NCBI GenBank assembly: GCA_965153355.1
Contig: OZ231126.1
Location: 96,100,001 to 96,164,000 of the forward strand
Reading direction: 5' to 3'
Length of the DNA: 64,000 bases
From: Flaccisagitta enflata
Taxonomy: Eukaryota; Chaetognatha; Sagittoidea; Aphragmophora
Made by a program: the position numbers and the translations under genes. The notes beneath the pieces are model-generated. The model saw only the letters and a program-made list of their open reading frames with translations. It made no database searches and was not told the origin of the DNA. Shown piece by piece: positions 13,460-24,385 of this stretch (its first letter is position 1; each line of letters begins with the position of its first letter).

Positions 13460-14003
13460 TGGGCAGCGGCCCCAAAGGGCCGATGTCCTGTAGAACACAG
13501 GGGGAATTTCCATACGTCCGTCCGTCCGTCCGTCCTTCCGTCCCCCCCCCCCCCGTTGGCCTCAAATCTGCCCTTCCAACCCTCGAAATTGCCCTCCCAG
13601 CCCTCAATTTAGCCTTTCAGGCCTCAAATAAGCTTTCCAGGCTTCAAATCAGCCCCCCCACCTCAAATCTGACCTCCAGACCTCAAATCTGCCTTCCAGA
13701 CCATCAATTAGCCCTCCAAGCATAAAATCAGCCCTCCATGGCTTAAATTTGCCCTCCAAACCTCAAATTGGCTCTCCGAGCCTTAATTCTGCCCTCCAGC
13801 CTTCAAATATGCCTTCAATAACCCTAATCAGTCATCTGAAGCCTGAAATATGCCCCCTCAGGACGTATGGAAATTCCCCCCTGTGTTCTACAGGACATCG
13901 GCCCTTTGGGGCCGCTGCCCTGCTCTCACTCCACTTCTTCACTGGATCACTCAAAGCAGGGCATCGGGTACCGCTGACCATGTGCGATCCTTGGATGACT
14001 TGT
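13460..14003 (+). mobile_element. A-type foldback element (A1), nested in H5
   Basis: Starts TGGGCAGCGGCCCC within CCCCTTTTT and ends GGATGACTTGT before TAGTTTTTTGGCG. The equivalent empty site at 20517 reads CCCCTTTTTACTTTTTCGGC, so insertion is between two T without duplication. It has a GTCC array, a poly-C stretch, about 14 degenerate 20-21-mers (GCCCTCCAGACCTCAAATCT), and an inverted second arm with GACGTATGGAAATTCCCCC. After the second arm comes a 75-bp tail with GGGTACCGCTGACCATGTG. Confidence 0.9.
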
Positions 14004-14029
14004 TAGTTTTTTGGCGTTTTTATGCTTTT

Positions 14030-14603
14030 TGGGCAGCGGCCCCAAAGGGCCGATGTCCTGTAGGACACAGGGGGGAATTTTGAGACGTCCGTCCTTCCGT
14101 CCTTCCGTCCGTCCGTCCTTCCGTCCGTCCGTCCTTCCGTCCGTCCGTCCCCCCCCCTTGGCCATCGGGGGCCTAAATTTTGCTCTCTCAGGCCTGATTT
14201 TGACCCTTTGAGCCATCAGAATAGGCTGAATAGCCCTTTCAGACCTCAATTTAGCTCTTGAGACCTTAAATCAGCTCTCCACACCTCATATCTGCCCTCC
14301 AGACCTCAAATTAGCCCTCCATACCACCCTCCAGGCTTCACATCTGCTCTTCAGGCCTCAAGCCTGCCCCTCAAACCTCAAATCTACTCTTCAGAATCCT
14401 CCAGGCTTCAAAACCGCCTTCAATGACCTCTATCCATCTTCTCAAACCTAATATACCTCAGGACGTCTCAAAATTCCCCCCTGTGTCCTACAGGACATCG
14501 GCCCTTTGGGGCCGCTGCCCTGCTCTCTCTCCACTACTTCACTTGATCACTCCAAGCAGGGCATCGGGTACCGCTGACCATGTGCGATCCTTGGATGACT
14601 AGT
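14030..14603 (+). mobile_element. A-type foldback element (A2), nested in H5
   Basis: Begins in the TTTTT of ATGCTTTTTGGG and ends GGATGACTAGT before TGGGCTTGCAGC. Removing TGGGCAGCGG...GACTAGT restores TTTTTGGGCTTGCAGC, matching the empty site TTTTTGGGCTCACAGC at 20535. The arms match each other through GACGTCTCAAAATTCCCCCC-type sequence. The arm sequence next to the poly-C differs from A1 (GACGTCTCAAA versus GACGTATGGAA) but is matched within each copy. Confidence 0.9.
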
Positions 14604-14714
14604 TGGGCTTGCAGCTCCTTCCCAAATGTCATTTTAAGTCATTCTTAGTCACTCTAAGTCAATTCAAGTCATTTTAAGTTATATTTAGTCACTAAAGTCA
14701 ATAAGGTCAATATG

Positions 14715-15861
14715 CAGTCAGCAGACAAAACACAATAGGTATATATATCACTCCGTTGGTCTTGATCCAACCCACTGATGTTGAACAGAATGCTGTAAAC
14801 AACAACTGCTTGTTGAAATTACAGCCGGCTGTTTTGTTACAAAATTGGTAAAAATCCAACTTTCACCAAATAGAATGAGACCTGCAGATTCATAATCCTG
14901 ATGAAATTTTGAGAAGTTTGATATGTCACAACATATACTTTTATACCGGGTCATCAGCCTGAGATGCCGGATTCTGTTAAGCTTTTACTCAGAGATGCCA
15001 CATACATATCTCGGATTTCATACTGATAGTCTCTTAAAGAGCATAGATTGACGTTTTTTGTATCAAAATTTCATCAAAATCGGTCAAGTAGTTCAGATTT
15101 TACAAGTCTTTGAAGTAAAAACTAATTTTCTCTCAATGGCAGAATTTTCAATAAAATTCATGAAAGAGAGCCTTGTCAAATTTTTCTCTTGTTTTTAACA
15201 GTTTGAGCTTGGGAACATGTTAATGGTCTAGTATTGAAAAAAATTAGATGTAGTTTCATAAATTTGTCAAATCTCCTTTCACTTAGGACTAACCTTGTAT
15301 CCCTGGCACAAAATATTGCAAAATGAGAGAATGGGGAAAAACGCTATTCCTCCATTTTTCTATCAAAAAACAGAAGTGGTAGAAAGGATGTTTTTCACTT
15401 AAATACATGTAAAATCAAAACTTCTTGACCGATTTTGATGAAATTTTGATACAAAAAACGTCAATCTTCACTCTTTAAGAGACAATCAGTGTGAAATCTG
15501 AGATACATGGCATCTCAGAGTGAAAGCTTAACATTATCCGGCATCTCAGGCTGATGACCCGGTATGAAAATAAAGTTTTTTCATCAATGTTTAATTTGTT
15601 TATAACGTTATATTAAAGAAAATATTTCTTACAAAAAGTGTTAAGTATCACGTATCAAACTTCTCAGAATTTCATCAGGATTATGAATCTGCAGGTTTTA
15701 TTCTATTTGATGAAAGTTGGATTTTTGCCAACTTTGTAACTTAACAGCCGGCTGTTACTTTAACAACCAGTTGTTGTTTACAGCATTCTGTTCAACATCA
15801 GTGGGTTGGATCAAAACCAGCGGAGTGATATATATACCTATTGTGTTTTGTCCGTTGACTG
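14715..15861. mobile_element. 1147-bp palindromic element with 4-bp target duplication, nested in H5
   Basis: Near-palindromic arms of about 500 bp start CAGTCAGCAGACAAAACAC on the left and CAGTCAACGGACAAAACAC read inward from the right. They share ATAGGTATATATATCACTCC, CAGCCGGCTGTT, CATCAGCCTGAGATGCCGG and ACGTTTTTTGTATCAAAATT. TATG flanks both sides (14711-14714, 15862-15865), while the empty site at 20640-20660 has TATG once. No transposase is encoded. CAGT ends recall mariner-like elements but a 4-bp duplication is atypical for them. Confidence 0.9.
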
Positions 15862-15969
15862 TATGGTCATTAAAGTCATTTTAAGTCATTTCAGGTCTTT
15901 TAAACTCAATTTAAGTCATCTTAAGCTATTTATGTCCTGCACGCGACTTATAGGTGTTGGCCTTGTTTA

Positions 15970-16870
<901 letters not shown>

Positions 16871-17686
16871 GCTTATAATTTTATGACTCACTATGACGTT
16901 CAGTTGGTCGGTTAGTTGGTCCCTCCGTCCCTCCGTCCCTCCAATGAGCATGTGATTCTATGACTCACTACAACGTTGTTAGTCCGTCCGTCCGTTTTTG
17001 CATGTCTAAGCCGGCAGGCCCGATGATCAAGATTCTGGTGTATCTCTGTTTCTGCTTCCACGTACTCATGATTGTGGGCTTCTTACTTGTTTGTGGACCT
17101 GTAAATATTAAATAATTGAGTTTGAGAAATCAAAGGGTTTGGAGATGGGGAAGGAAATCAAAGGGGGAAAAAAGAGAGAAAAAAAAGGAAAATTTTGAGA
17201 AAATGTAACTTTAAACATTACCAAATCATAAAAACTTTTTAGTAAAGCAAAATTTAACACTATTTAAATCTTAACTACACTGTTTTATTGCTTTATGGGG
17301 AAGAAAATAATAGACTTTAAACTGCGACGCGACGCGTTGTGGGGTAGAAAATCAAAGGCATCCTCCTCCTCCTCCCCCCTTCCCCATCAAAGAGTTTGGC
17401 AAGGGAAAGGGAAAAGAGTGATCAAGGGGAAGAATAGGAGGGGAAGGAAATGAAAGAAAATGTTTTGCTTTTAGCTGATGATATTTTATAACTACAACAC
17501 AAATTTATACTAATAAATCAGAAAAAAAAGGATTTTAAGCAGATCAATAAAACGAGAGCGTAGGAATAAATTGAAATAACTGTCTTTTTTTTTCTTTGCC
17601 ATAGTTATGATGGTTTTTTGATCCTATGACTTCAGAGGGAAGAAAATCCACGAAGGAAGTCTAAAGGCCAGGGGGGGGGAAATGAA
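16871..17686. other. spacer with short tetranucleotide patches
   Basis: Contains two copies of TATGACTCACTA-CAACGTT/ATGACGTT linked to GGTC or GTCC patches (16885-17000), probably a decayed H-like element. The rest (17030-17686) is AT-rich without a supportable gene. Confidence 0.45.
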
Positions 17687-18690
17687 AAGTCATGGAACTT
17701 TATTCACCCCTGCCTTTACGATATACACTGATAGAATCCTTCCAGTCATACCAAACTTTATACACCTCTGCCGTAACGATATACACTGACACAATCCTTC
17801 TAATCATAACAAGCACATTGAAAGCATTTGCCATCTTTATACACCCCTGCCGTGACAATATACACTGACAGAATCTTTGTAGTCATAACAAACTTTATTC
17901 ACCCCTGCCGTGACGATATACACTGACAGAATCCTTCTAATCATAACAAACGCATTGAAAGCATTTGCCATCTTTATACACCCCTGCCGTGACAATATAC
18001 ACTGACAGAATCTTTGTAGTCATAACAAACTTTATTCACCCCTGCCGTGACGAAATACACTGCCAGAATCCTGCTAGTCATTACAAACTTTATTCACCCC
18101 TGCCATGATGATATACACTACCAGAATCCTTCTAGTCATAAAAAAACTTTATACACCCCTGCCATGACAATATACACCGACAGAATCCTTCTTGTCATAA
18201 CAAACTTTATTCATCCCTGCCGTGACGATATACACTGCCAGAATCCTTCTAGTCATAACAAACTTTATTCACCCCTGCTGTGACGATATACACTGACAGA
18301 ATCCTTCTAGTCATAACCGACTTCACTCACCCCTGCTGTGATGATATACACTGACAGAATCTTTGTAGTCATAACAAACTTTATTCACCCCTGCCATGAT
18401 GATATACACTGCCAGAATCCTTCTAGTTATAACAAACTTTGTTCACCCCTGCTGTGACGATATACACTGCCAGAATCCAGCTAGTCATAACAAACTTTAT
18501 ACACCCCTGCCGTGGCGATATACACTGCCAAAATCCTTCTAGTCATAACAAACTTTATACACCCCTGCCGTGACGATACACTGCCAGAATCCTGCTAGTC
18601 AAAACGAACTTCATACACCCCTGCCGTGGCGATATAAACAAACAGAATCCTTCTAGTTGTAACAAACGCGTTGAGAGCATTTGCCATCTT
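17687..18690. repeat. 58-bp minisatellite, ~17 units
   Basis: Consensus unit contains AACTTTATTCACCCCTGCCG, TGACGATATACACTGACAGA and ATCCTTCTAGTCATAACA. Two units near 17820 and 17940 carry an extra GCATTGAAAGCATTTGCCATC segment and form a 120-bp higher-order pair. The same segment recurs at the right edge of the array (18661-18690). The ORF across it is a repeat artefact. Confidence 0.95.
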
Positions 18691-19119
18691 TTTTGTTATT
18701 CCATGTCAAAAGGCAGCGCAGAGGCGACCGAAGGCTGAAAAAGGATAACGCTATACGATGGAATTACCATCCTCCACATCCAGCGCCGAATTCGAGTCAC
18801 TCTCTTTTATTCGTTGTCTGTCTTTTTTGTGTTGAGTATAGTTTGAAGATCTGTCTCTGCCTCTGTCTTTTTAGATGTCTGGCCTTCTGGGCCTCTGTTT
18901 GAATATGTGTTTGTTTCCCTGTTACTGTCTTTTTTCTGTCTTGGAATGTCTTTTTCTCCTTGTTACTGCCTTTTTTTCTGTCTCGAAATGTCTTTTTCTC
19001 TCCTTATCCGTCTCATTCCCTCTCAGACGCGTTAGTTTTTATTTTCTTTTTACTGCATCCTGTTCTGTGATGATGCATTCGTGCTTTCTCCCCGGTCTGT
19101 GTCCGTCCCTCTGTCTTTT
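18691..19119. other. spacer, T-rich
   Basis: TCTTTTTCTGTCTC-like phrases recur, a degenerate lead-in to the following TCTG array. No gene is supported. Confidence 0.4.
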
Positions 19120-19319
19120 TGCCTTTTGTCTGCCTGTTTGTCTGCCTGTCTGTCTGCCTGTCTGTCTGTATGTCTGTCTGTCCGTGTGTCTGCCTGTCTG
19201 GCTGTCAGTTTGTTTATCTTTTGTCTGTCTTTTATCTGTCTTTTGTATGTCTATCTGTCTGTCTGACTGTTTGTATGTTTGTCTGTTTGTCTGTTTGTCT
19301 GTTTGTCTGTTTGTCTGTT

Positions 19320-19394
<75 letters not shown>

Positions 19395-19417
19395 TTTAGT
19401 TTGTCTTTCTGTCTGTA

Positions 19418-19487
<70 letters not shown>
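19120..19487. repeat. (CTGT)n plus (CT)n compound array
   Basis: Tetranucleotide TCTG with TTTG variants over about 320 bp, ending in about 38 bp CT. The same TCTG-to-CT transition occurs at 21302-21448 and 44300-44567. Confidence 0.95.
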
Positions 19488-19489
<2 letters not shown>

Positions 19490-19821
19490 TTCTGTTGCTC
19501 TCCTCGAAATGATTTTATCTTTTGCTCCGTCAATTTGACCTTGAGAAGTGATCTTGAAGGTCGCTCGCGTCCGGACTAAATTCACGACGGCTGTTGCTAT
19601 GGCTGTTACTGTTGCATTTGCGCCGTTGCTGTAGCAGTATCTGAAATATCGCCCATATGAGCTGCTGCTGCTGTTGCTGTTGCTGTTTCTGCGGCTTTGG
19701 CGCCCGGCGCCCGGCGCAATCGTCTTTCTGTACGCCATCTGCCGTTGTAAAAAAGAAGCGTATGAAAGTCGCGAGCATGTTTTAGTGTGTGTGGGTTTTT
19801 TTCTTTCGCCTTTACTGTCAT

Positions 19822-19823
<2 letters not shown>

Positions 19824-19888
<65 letters not shown>
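19824..19888. repeat. (GT)n microsatellite
   Basis: Pure GT array. Confidence 0.97.
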
Positions 19889-19889
<1 letters not shown>

Positions 19890-19961
19890 ATTATTGCCTT
19901 GGTGATTTTGGATGTTTTTGCTCAAGAAAAAGAGAGAAGAAAAAATGAAAAAAGGGGGGAC

Positions 19962-20070
19962 GTTGGTTGGTCGGTCTGTCATTTGTCGGCCGGATGGTCC
20001 GTCGGTTGGTTGGTTGGTTGGTCCGTCGGTCCCCTGTCCGCGACTAGCGTTGCTGTGTATCTGGCCTTGA
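19962..20070 (-). mobile_element. H-type element fragment (H6)
   Basis: GGTTGGTCGGTC array followed by CTGTCCGCGACTAGCGTTGC and TGTATCTGGCCTTGA. This is the box-bearing end; the hairpin end is absent. Confidence 0.65.
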
Positions 20071-20397
20071 CGTATCTTATTTTACCCCCATCGCTTCATC
20101 CCTCTTTCCCCTAGAACACTCACACTGATACAAATTTTCTTTAACCGTGCTGAGACCCTAGTAAACAAACTGGGAAAGTCATCAAATTTGAGAGTAAAAA
20201 TGCATTAAGAGGGCTGAAATTTGACCCAGAGATAGCAAAACATAGTAGTTTCGCAAACTGAGGCCAAATAGACCATTCGCACTAGCCACTAGTGTGTGGC
20301 CCTGGTTGTGTGCTTTGTCAAAAATGTGGTAAAAGATTCTGACTGATTTTGACAAGAAATCTTCTTATGAGAAGACTGCAAAAACTTACTCATTTCT

Positions 20398-20776
20398 AGT
20401 CGCGTGCTACGCGACTCTACACCCCGCTTTGTCGGTCAGGCGGTCGGTTGGTTGGTTGGTTGGTTGGTCGGTCGGTTGGTCGGTCGGTCGGTTGGTCGGT
20501 CCCCTTTTTACTTTTTCGGCGTTTTACAGGTTTTTGGGCTCACAGCTCCTTCCCAAATGCCATTAAAAGTCATTCTAAGTCATTTTGAGTCATTTTAAGT
20601 GATTTAAAGTCATATTGAGTTATGTTAAGTCATCTAAGTCAATAAGGTCAATATGGCCATCAAAGTCATTTTAAGTCATTTTAAGTCATTTAAGGTCGCC
20701 TTGAGTCATTTAAAGTCAATCTAAGTCATCTTAAGCTATTTATGTCCCGCACGCGACTTATAGGTGTTGGCCTTGT
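20398..20776 (-). mobile_element. H-type element H7, uninterrupted copy
   Basis: Opens T|AGTCGCGTGCTACGCGACT, CTACACCCCGC, a GGTC/GGTT array (20430-20510) and CCCCTTTTTACTTTTTCGGC. About 17 decamers of AAGTCATTTT type follow (20565-20735), then GCACGCGACTTATAGGTGTT and GGCCTTGT|T. The distal box GCACGCGACT is the exact complement of the hairpin arm AGTCGCGTGC. It serves as the empty-site reference for the insertions in H5. Confidence 0.9.
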
Positions 20777-21301
20777 TTCCCATATGAGTTGGGCGAAAAC
20801 TGCCATTCCCGAGTTGTTAAATAACTACCAAGAAACGATGACGCATTGGGAATAAGGAACAGCCACACAAAACGACTGAATCCATTGACAAATAGGTTGG
20901 TTTCACCGGTCAATTTGGAACTTCCATCAAAAATACATAAGTATGATATCAATCGAATGAAGAGAGTAGGAGCCATTGGTTGACATTCTTTGGACAATTT
21001 TTGTGTAACCCTGCCGGAAATTACATATTTCAAAGTTACCTTAACACTCAGACTCATAATAAGTAATCTAAGAAGGCTTTACAGACTTGTTCTGATCCCA
21101 GTTCGCCTAATATTGAGAGGGGTGTTAAGCTAAAGTAAGGCGAGTCTGGCGAATCTTCAGTGAGCGTTTATGATTTGAAATAGTTTTTCCTTTTGAATTA
21201 TTTGATGAAAAAAATGCGCCAACGGAACCTTTGAAGATGCAAATTTCTTTTTTCCATCGTACGCGCGATCTCTGCTCTCCCTGTCTCTTTGTATGTTTGC
21301 C
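20777..21301. other. unique-looking spacer
   Basis: No repeat, gene or terminal structure is recognised. A 99-codon minus-strand frame (20758-21057) has no family resemblance I can name. Confidence 0.4.
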
Positions 21302-21305
21302 TGTA

Positions 21306-21386
<81 letters not shown>

Positions 21387-21407
21387 GACTGTCTATCTTT
21401 CTGTCTG

Positions 21408-21448
<41 letters not shown>
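21302..21448. repeat. (CTGT)n plus (CT)n array
   Basis: About 85 bp of pure CTGT, a short degenerate bridge, then about 36 bp of CT. Confidence 0.97.
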
Positions 21449-21451
<3 letters not shown>

Positions 21452-21858
21452 CCGGATGTTTTTGAGAAAGGAAAATGGCGTGCATGTTCCAAGATACCAA
21501 AGTTTTCTAACTAGTATCGCCTCAGGAAATGGTGATTCGACCAATGTTAAGGCCATAGGCCACTTTTCTCATTGCTGTTTTGTAAGAAATCATAAAAGAA
21601 AATTCGGACATACAAGAACATGAGGTCACAGGTATATTGTGATTTGCAGGAAAAAAAGAAGAAAAAGTTGCATCAATCAGCTTAGGTTGCTGCATTTGAA
21701 TTCTTTTTCTCGAAATAGAATTTCTATCGTTTTTCCTATTCTTGACGTTTGACATTTAATCTTTTCTCTTCATTCGACTTCATGACCGCCTTTACTTTTT
21801 TATGCCTAGGTCAACCTTCCTGTACCTCACCCACCGTCGGTTGGTGAGTCACCAACCC

Positions 21859-21859
<1 letters not shown>
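21449..21859. other. AT-rich spacer
   Basis: Nothing supportable beyond short open frames. Confidence 0.4.

Positions 21860-21912
<53 letters not shown>
21860..21912. repeat. (CT)n microsatellite
   Basis: Pure CT, 24 bp upstream of an A-type element. Confidence 0.97.
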
Positions 21913-21914
<2 letters not shown>

Positions 21915-21935
21915 AACGGCTTCTTTTACCCTTTT

Positions 21936-22335
21936 TGGGCAGCGGCCCCCAAGGGCCGATGTCCTGTAGGACACAGGGGTGAATTTCCATACGTCCATCC
22001 GTCCGTCCGTCCCCCCCCCAGCTTCTCAAGCCTCAAATTGCCATTGAATAACATGGAAAAATGATGAAAAATGAAAAGAAAATCTGAAATTCTTATTGAA
22101 TAACATGGCAAATTGATGAAACATTGAAAAAATGCAAAACTCTCATTGAATATCATGTAAAAATTCTCCAAAAGCCTCAAATATGCCCTCTGAGGACATA
22201 TGGTAATTCACCCCTGTATCCTATAGGACATGGGCCCTTTTTGGCCGCTGCCCTGCTCTCACTCCACTTCTTCAGCTATCACTCCAAGCAGGGCATCGGG
22301 TACCGCTGACCATGTGTGATCCTTGGATGACTTGT
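21936..22335 (+). mobile_element. A-type foldback element (A4), short form
   Basis: TGGGCAGCGGCCCCC in a T-run at the left, GGATGACTTGT|T at the right. The arms match through GTCCTGTAGGACACAGG and CCATACGTCC/GGACATATGG. Instead of 20-21-mers the centre holds about three 50-bp units sharing TTGAATAACATGG-AAA-TGATGAAA. So the internal tandem repeat differs while the ends are conserved. Confidence 0.88.
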
Positions 22336-22851
22336 TTGCCCTCAGTCTCGTGTGGGACCGATGAGGCGGGGTCCTACTATAGTAAACATTGGCGTACAGT
22401 TTGGTTTTCCAAGAGCGCATGCCATGCACGGGACTAGGCAAAATTATGCCTTATAGATGGGCTTGCCTTATTAGCGGATGTGCTCTATCGGTGTTCCACT
22501 GCAGTAAACAACTAAACATTGTATGCCCTATCCCCCCCCCCATCCTAGACACAAATTTTCCTCATTCGCGTTTCCACGTTTGAATCGATGCCGTCGAACG
22601 CGGGCGCTTGCACGTGTGTTGAGTCTCTCTCATAAAAAGTGTCTGTTGCGTCTTTTAGTCAGAACGACTCAGGCGATGGTTAATCGACTGAGAGTGATAT
22701 CCATACAAGAAGAACGCCTTCGAGCCTCCGCGGGGAGAGAACGAGAACCAAGTCATGAGGAAAAGGAGGCGTAGCTTAACAACGATGGAGGGTGGGCCAT
22801 GTATATACATGTATGTACACCTCACACAATCGAGATCTACGAGAACGAGTT
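22336..22851. other. spacer, moderately GC-rich
   Basis: No recognised gene or repeat. Contains a poly-C run near 22530. Confidence 0.4.
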
Positions 22852-23101
22852 TAAGGGCGTGTTTCTCGTGACAAAAAAAGATCGTGATCATTCCCGTTAG
22901 ACCCGTTTACAGCATGAACATGTATCTATAAATTTCAGCCGTCCCACGCATGAGAGAGTGAGCCAAGTGAGTGAGCAAGTCCGTGAACAGAGTGAGTGAG
23001 CAAAGTGCTAAGGAGCGAGTGAGCGGAATGAGCCGTGCGAGCAATCCAGCGAGCGACCGAGAGACTCTTTAAAAATGCGACTGTCACGTGTTGAAACAGG
23101 C
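22852..23101. repeat. J dispersed repeat copy 1 (GAGTGAGC-rich)
   Basis: Similar in order to 46803-47072: a CGTGTTTCTCGTGAC-like end, GACCCGTTTACAGCATGAA, ATTTCAGCCGTCCCA, then degenerate GAGTGAGC/GCGAGCGAG units, then AAAATGCGACTGTCACGTGT and GAAACAGGCC. The outermost sequences are imperfect inverted repeats (GCGTGTTTC against GAAACAGGC). Possible MITE; no target duplication is clear. Confidence 0.6.
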
Positions 23102-23304
23102 CCTAACTCTGATAGCGTGAGGGGATGTGTAACTCAGTAAGGTAACTCTCACCATCCATAACCAGGAGAAAGAGCACAACGTAAGATAACACAGGCAGAG
23201 GAAATACGCTGGGAATGCGAGTGGGAGGACCGTAAGTGGTGTAACGCTTTAAGAGATCAGAATCAAGGGCACGACCATGAACGTTACCACTATCACTTAT
23301 TATT
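23102..23304. other. spacer
   Basis: No repeat or coding signal is recognised. Confidence 0.35.
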
Positions 23305-23444
23305 AGGTGCGACAAAGCACCTCTATAACTGGCTGTGTCCGTTGGTCTGTCGGTCTGTCGGTCTGTCGGTCTGTCTGTCTGTCGGTCGGTAACGCATTCG
23401 TTCGACGATCCACACGTCGCACCTATTAGCCTACTTGGCCTTGT
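23305..23444 (-). mobile_element. H-type element H8 (AGGTGCGAC subtype)
   Basis: Opens T|AGGTGCGACAAAGCACCT, then CTATAACTGGCTGTGTCCG and a GGTCTGTC array. The far end has the box GTCGCACCT, the exact complement of the first nine bases of the hairpin, followed by CTACTTGGCCTTGT|T. At 140 bp it is compact and apparently complete. Confidence 0.85.
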
Positions 23445-23686
23445 TCCATTGAGATAAGGGATAGTTATTAGAACAACGCGACAAAGTGAACCCGAATGTC
23501 ATAGACAACAAGTATCAAACAACGCATAAATAGATAATATTCATAACTATAAAAAGGCAAAAATATCAATGCTGAAAATCTCTGACAAAAAAAATATCGA
23601 TGTCTAAGAATAGAATCACGAGCGTCAAAAAAAAACTTCCAATTTGAGCCATTGGACCGTCTAGTTCAGTCGCATATTTTGTTTTT

Positions 23687-24040
23687 AGATGCGTCCGTCA
23701 GGAACGCATCTCTATAAGAGGGTCTGTCCATCTGGCCATTCTTCTATCCGTCCGTCCTTCTGTCCATCTTTCCATCCGGCTGTCAGTTGGTCCCTCCATC
23801 TGTCTTTTGGTCCGTCAGTCCATCACGCTTTTTCCAAGAAGATTGTAAATCAGCTATTTTCATTACTGGGATTATTCTAAAGCATTTTTATGCGCATTCA
23901 GAGACACCGCAGCTGTTGTGGGTTTTCTGTCCGTCCATCTGTCCCTCCATGTATCTCACATCATGTGAGTCACATTTCTAGCGCCTAAGTCAATAAAAGC
24001 GGAGATAAGTCGGGACGCATCATTGCCCAATCGGGCTTGT
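23687..24040 (-). mobile_element. H-type element H9 (AGATGCGTCC subtype)
   Basis: Opens T|AGATGCGTCCGTCAGGAACGC followed by ATCTCTATAAGAGGGTCTG and GTCCATC/GTCC patches. The far end has GGGACGCATC, complementary to the hairpin arm GATGCGTCC, then CCCAATCGGGCTTGT|T. The copy at 36187-36451 has the same ends in the opposite orientation. Confidence 0.85.
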
Positions 24041-24385
24041 TTTTTTTATTCCCATCCTTACATTTATTTCTGTAGATCGGCGAAGTTTTCCGTCTGTCAT
24101 TCTAGAACCCAAAGGACTTTGTTCCCGTCACTTTCTGACGACCCAAACAATCCTCTTTTCATTCATCCATAGAAGTTTAGAACCCATTTCTTCCTCATTT
24201 CAAACTCATCTTTTCTTTTTTCTTTTTCTTTTCTTTTCTTTTTTCGTTTCTTTTCTTTTCTAATCACCCTTCTTTTTCGCACTTTCTTCAGTCCGCCTTC
24301 TTGCAGGGTGTGTTCGCGCTGCTGTGATGCAATTTCCGTTTTCTTTTTTTTTTCTAGTCCTGATTTTTTGCCTGTAACATCTTTT
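24041..24385. other. pyrimidine-rich spacer
   Basis: TTTTC/TTCTT-rich sequence (24205-24260); no gene. Confidence 0.4.

Larger units (their letters stand above)
13377..15966 (-). mobile_element. H-type element H5 with three nested insertions
   Basis: The outer shell is colinear with the uninterrupted copy at 20398-20776: a decayed hairpin AGTACGCGACT, CTACACCCCGC, a GGTC array, CCCCTTTTT, then GCAGCTCCTTCCCAAATG, AAGTCATTTT units and GCACGCGACTTATAGGTGTTGGCCTTGT. Two A-type elements (13460-14003, 14030-14603) and one 1147-bp palindromic element (14715-15861) are inserted in it. Without them the shell would be about 320 bp. Confidence 0.85.

Noticed and set aside
17687-18690. CRISPR-like array
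   Set aside because: Units are contiguous 58-mers without variable spacers, and the context is a eukaryotic repeat landscape.
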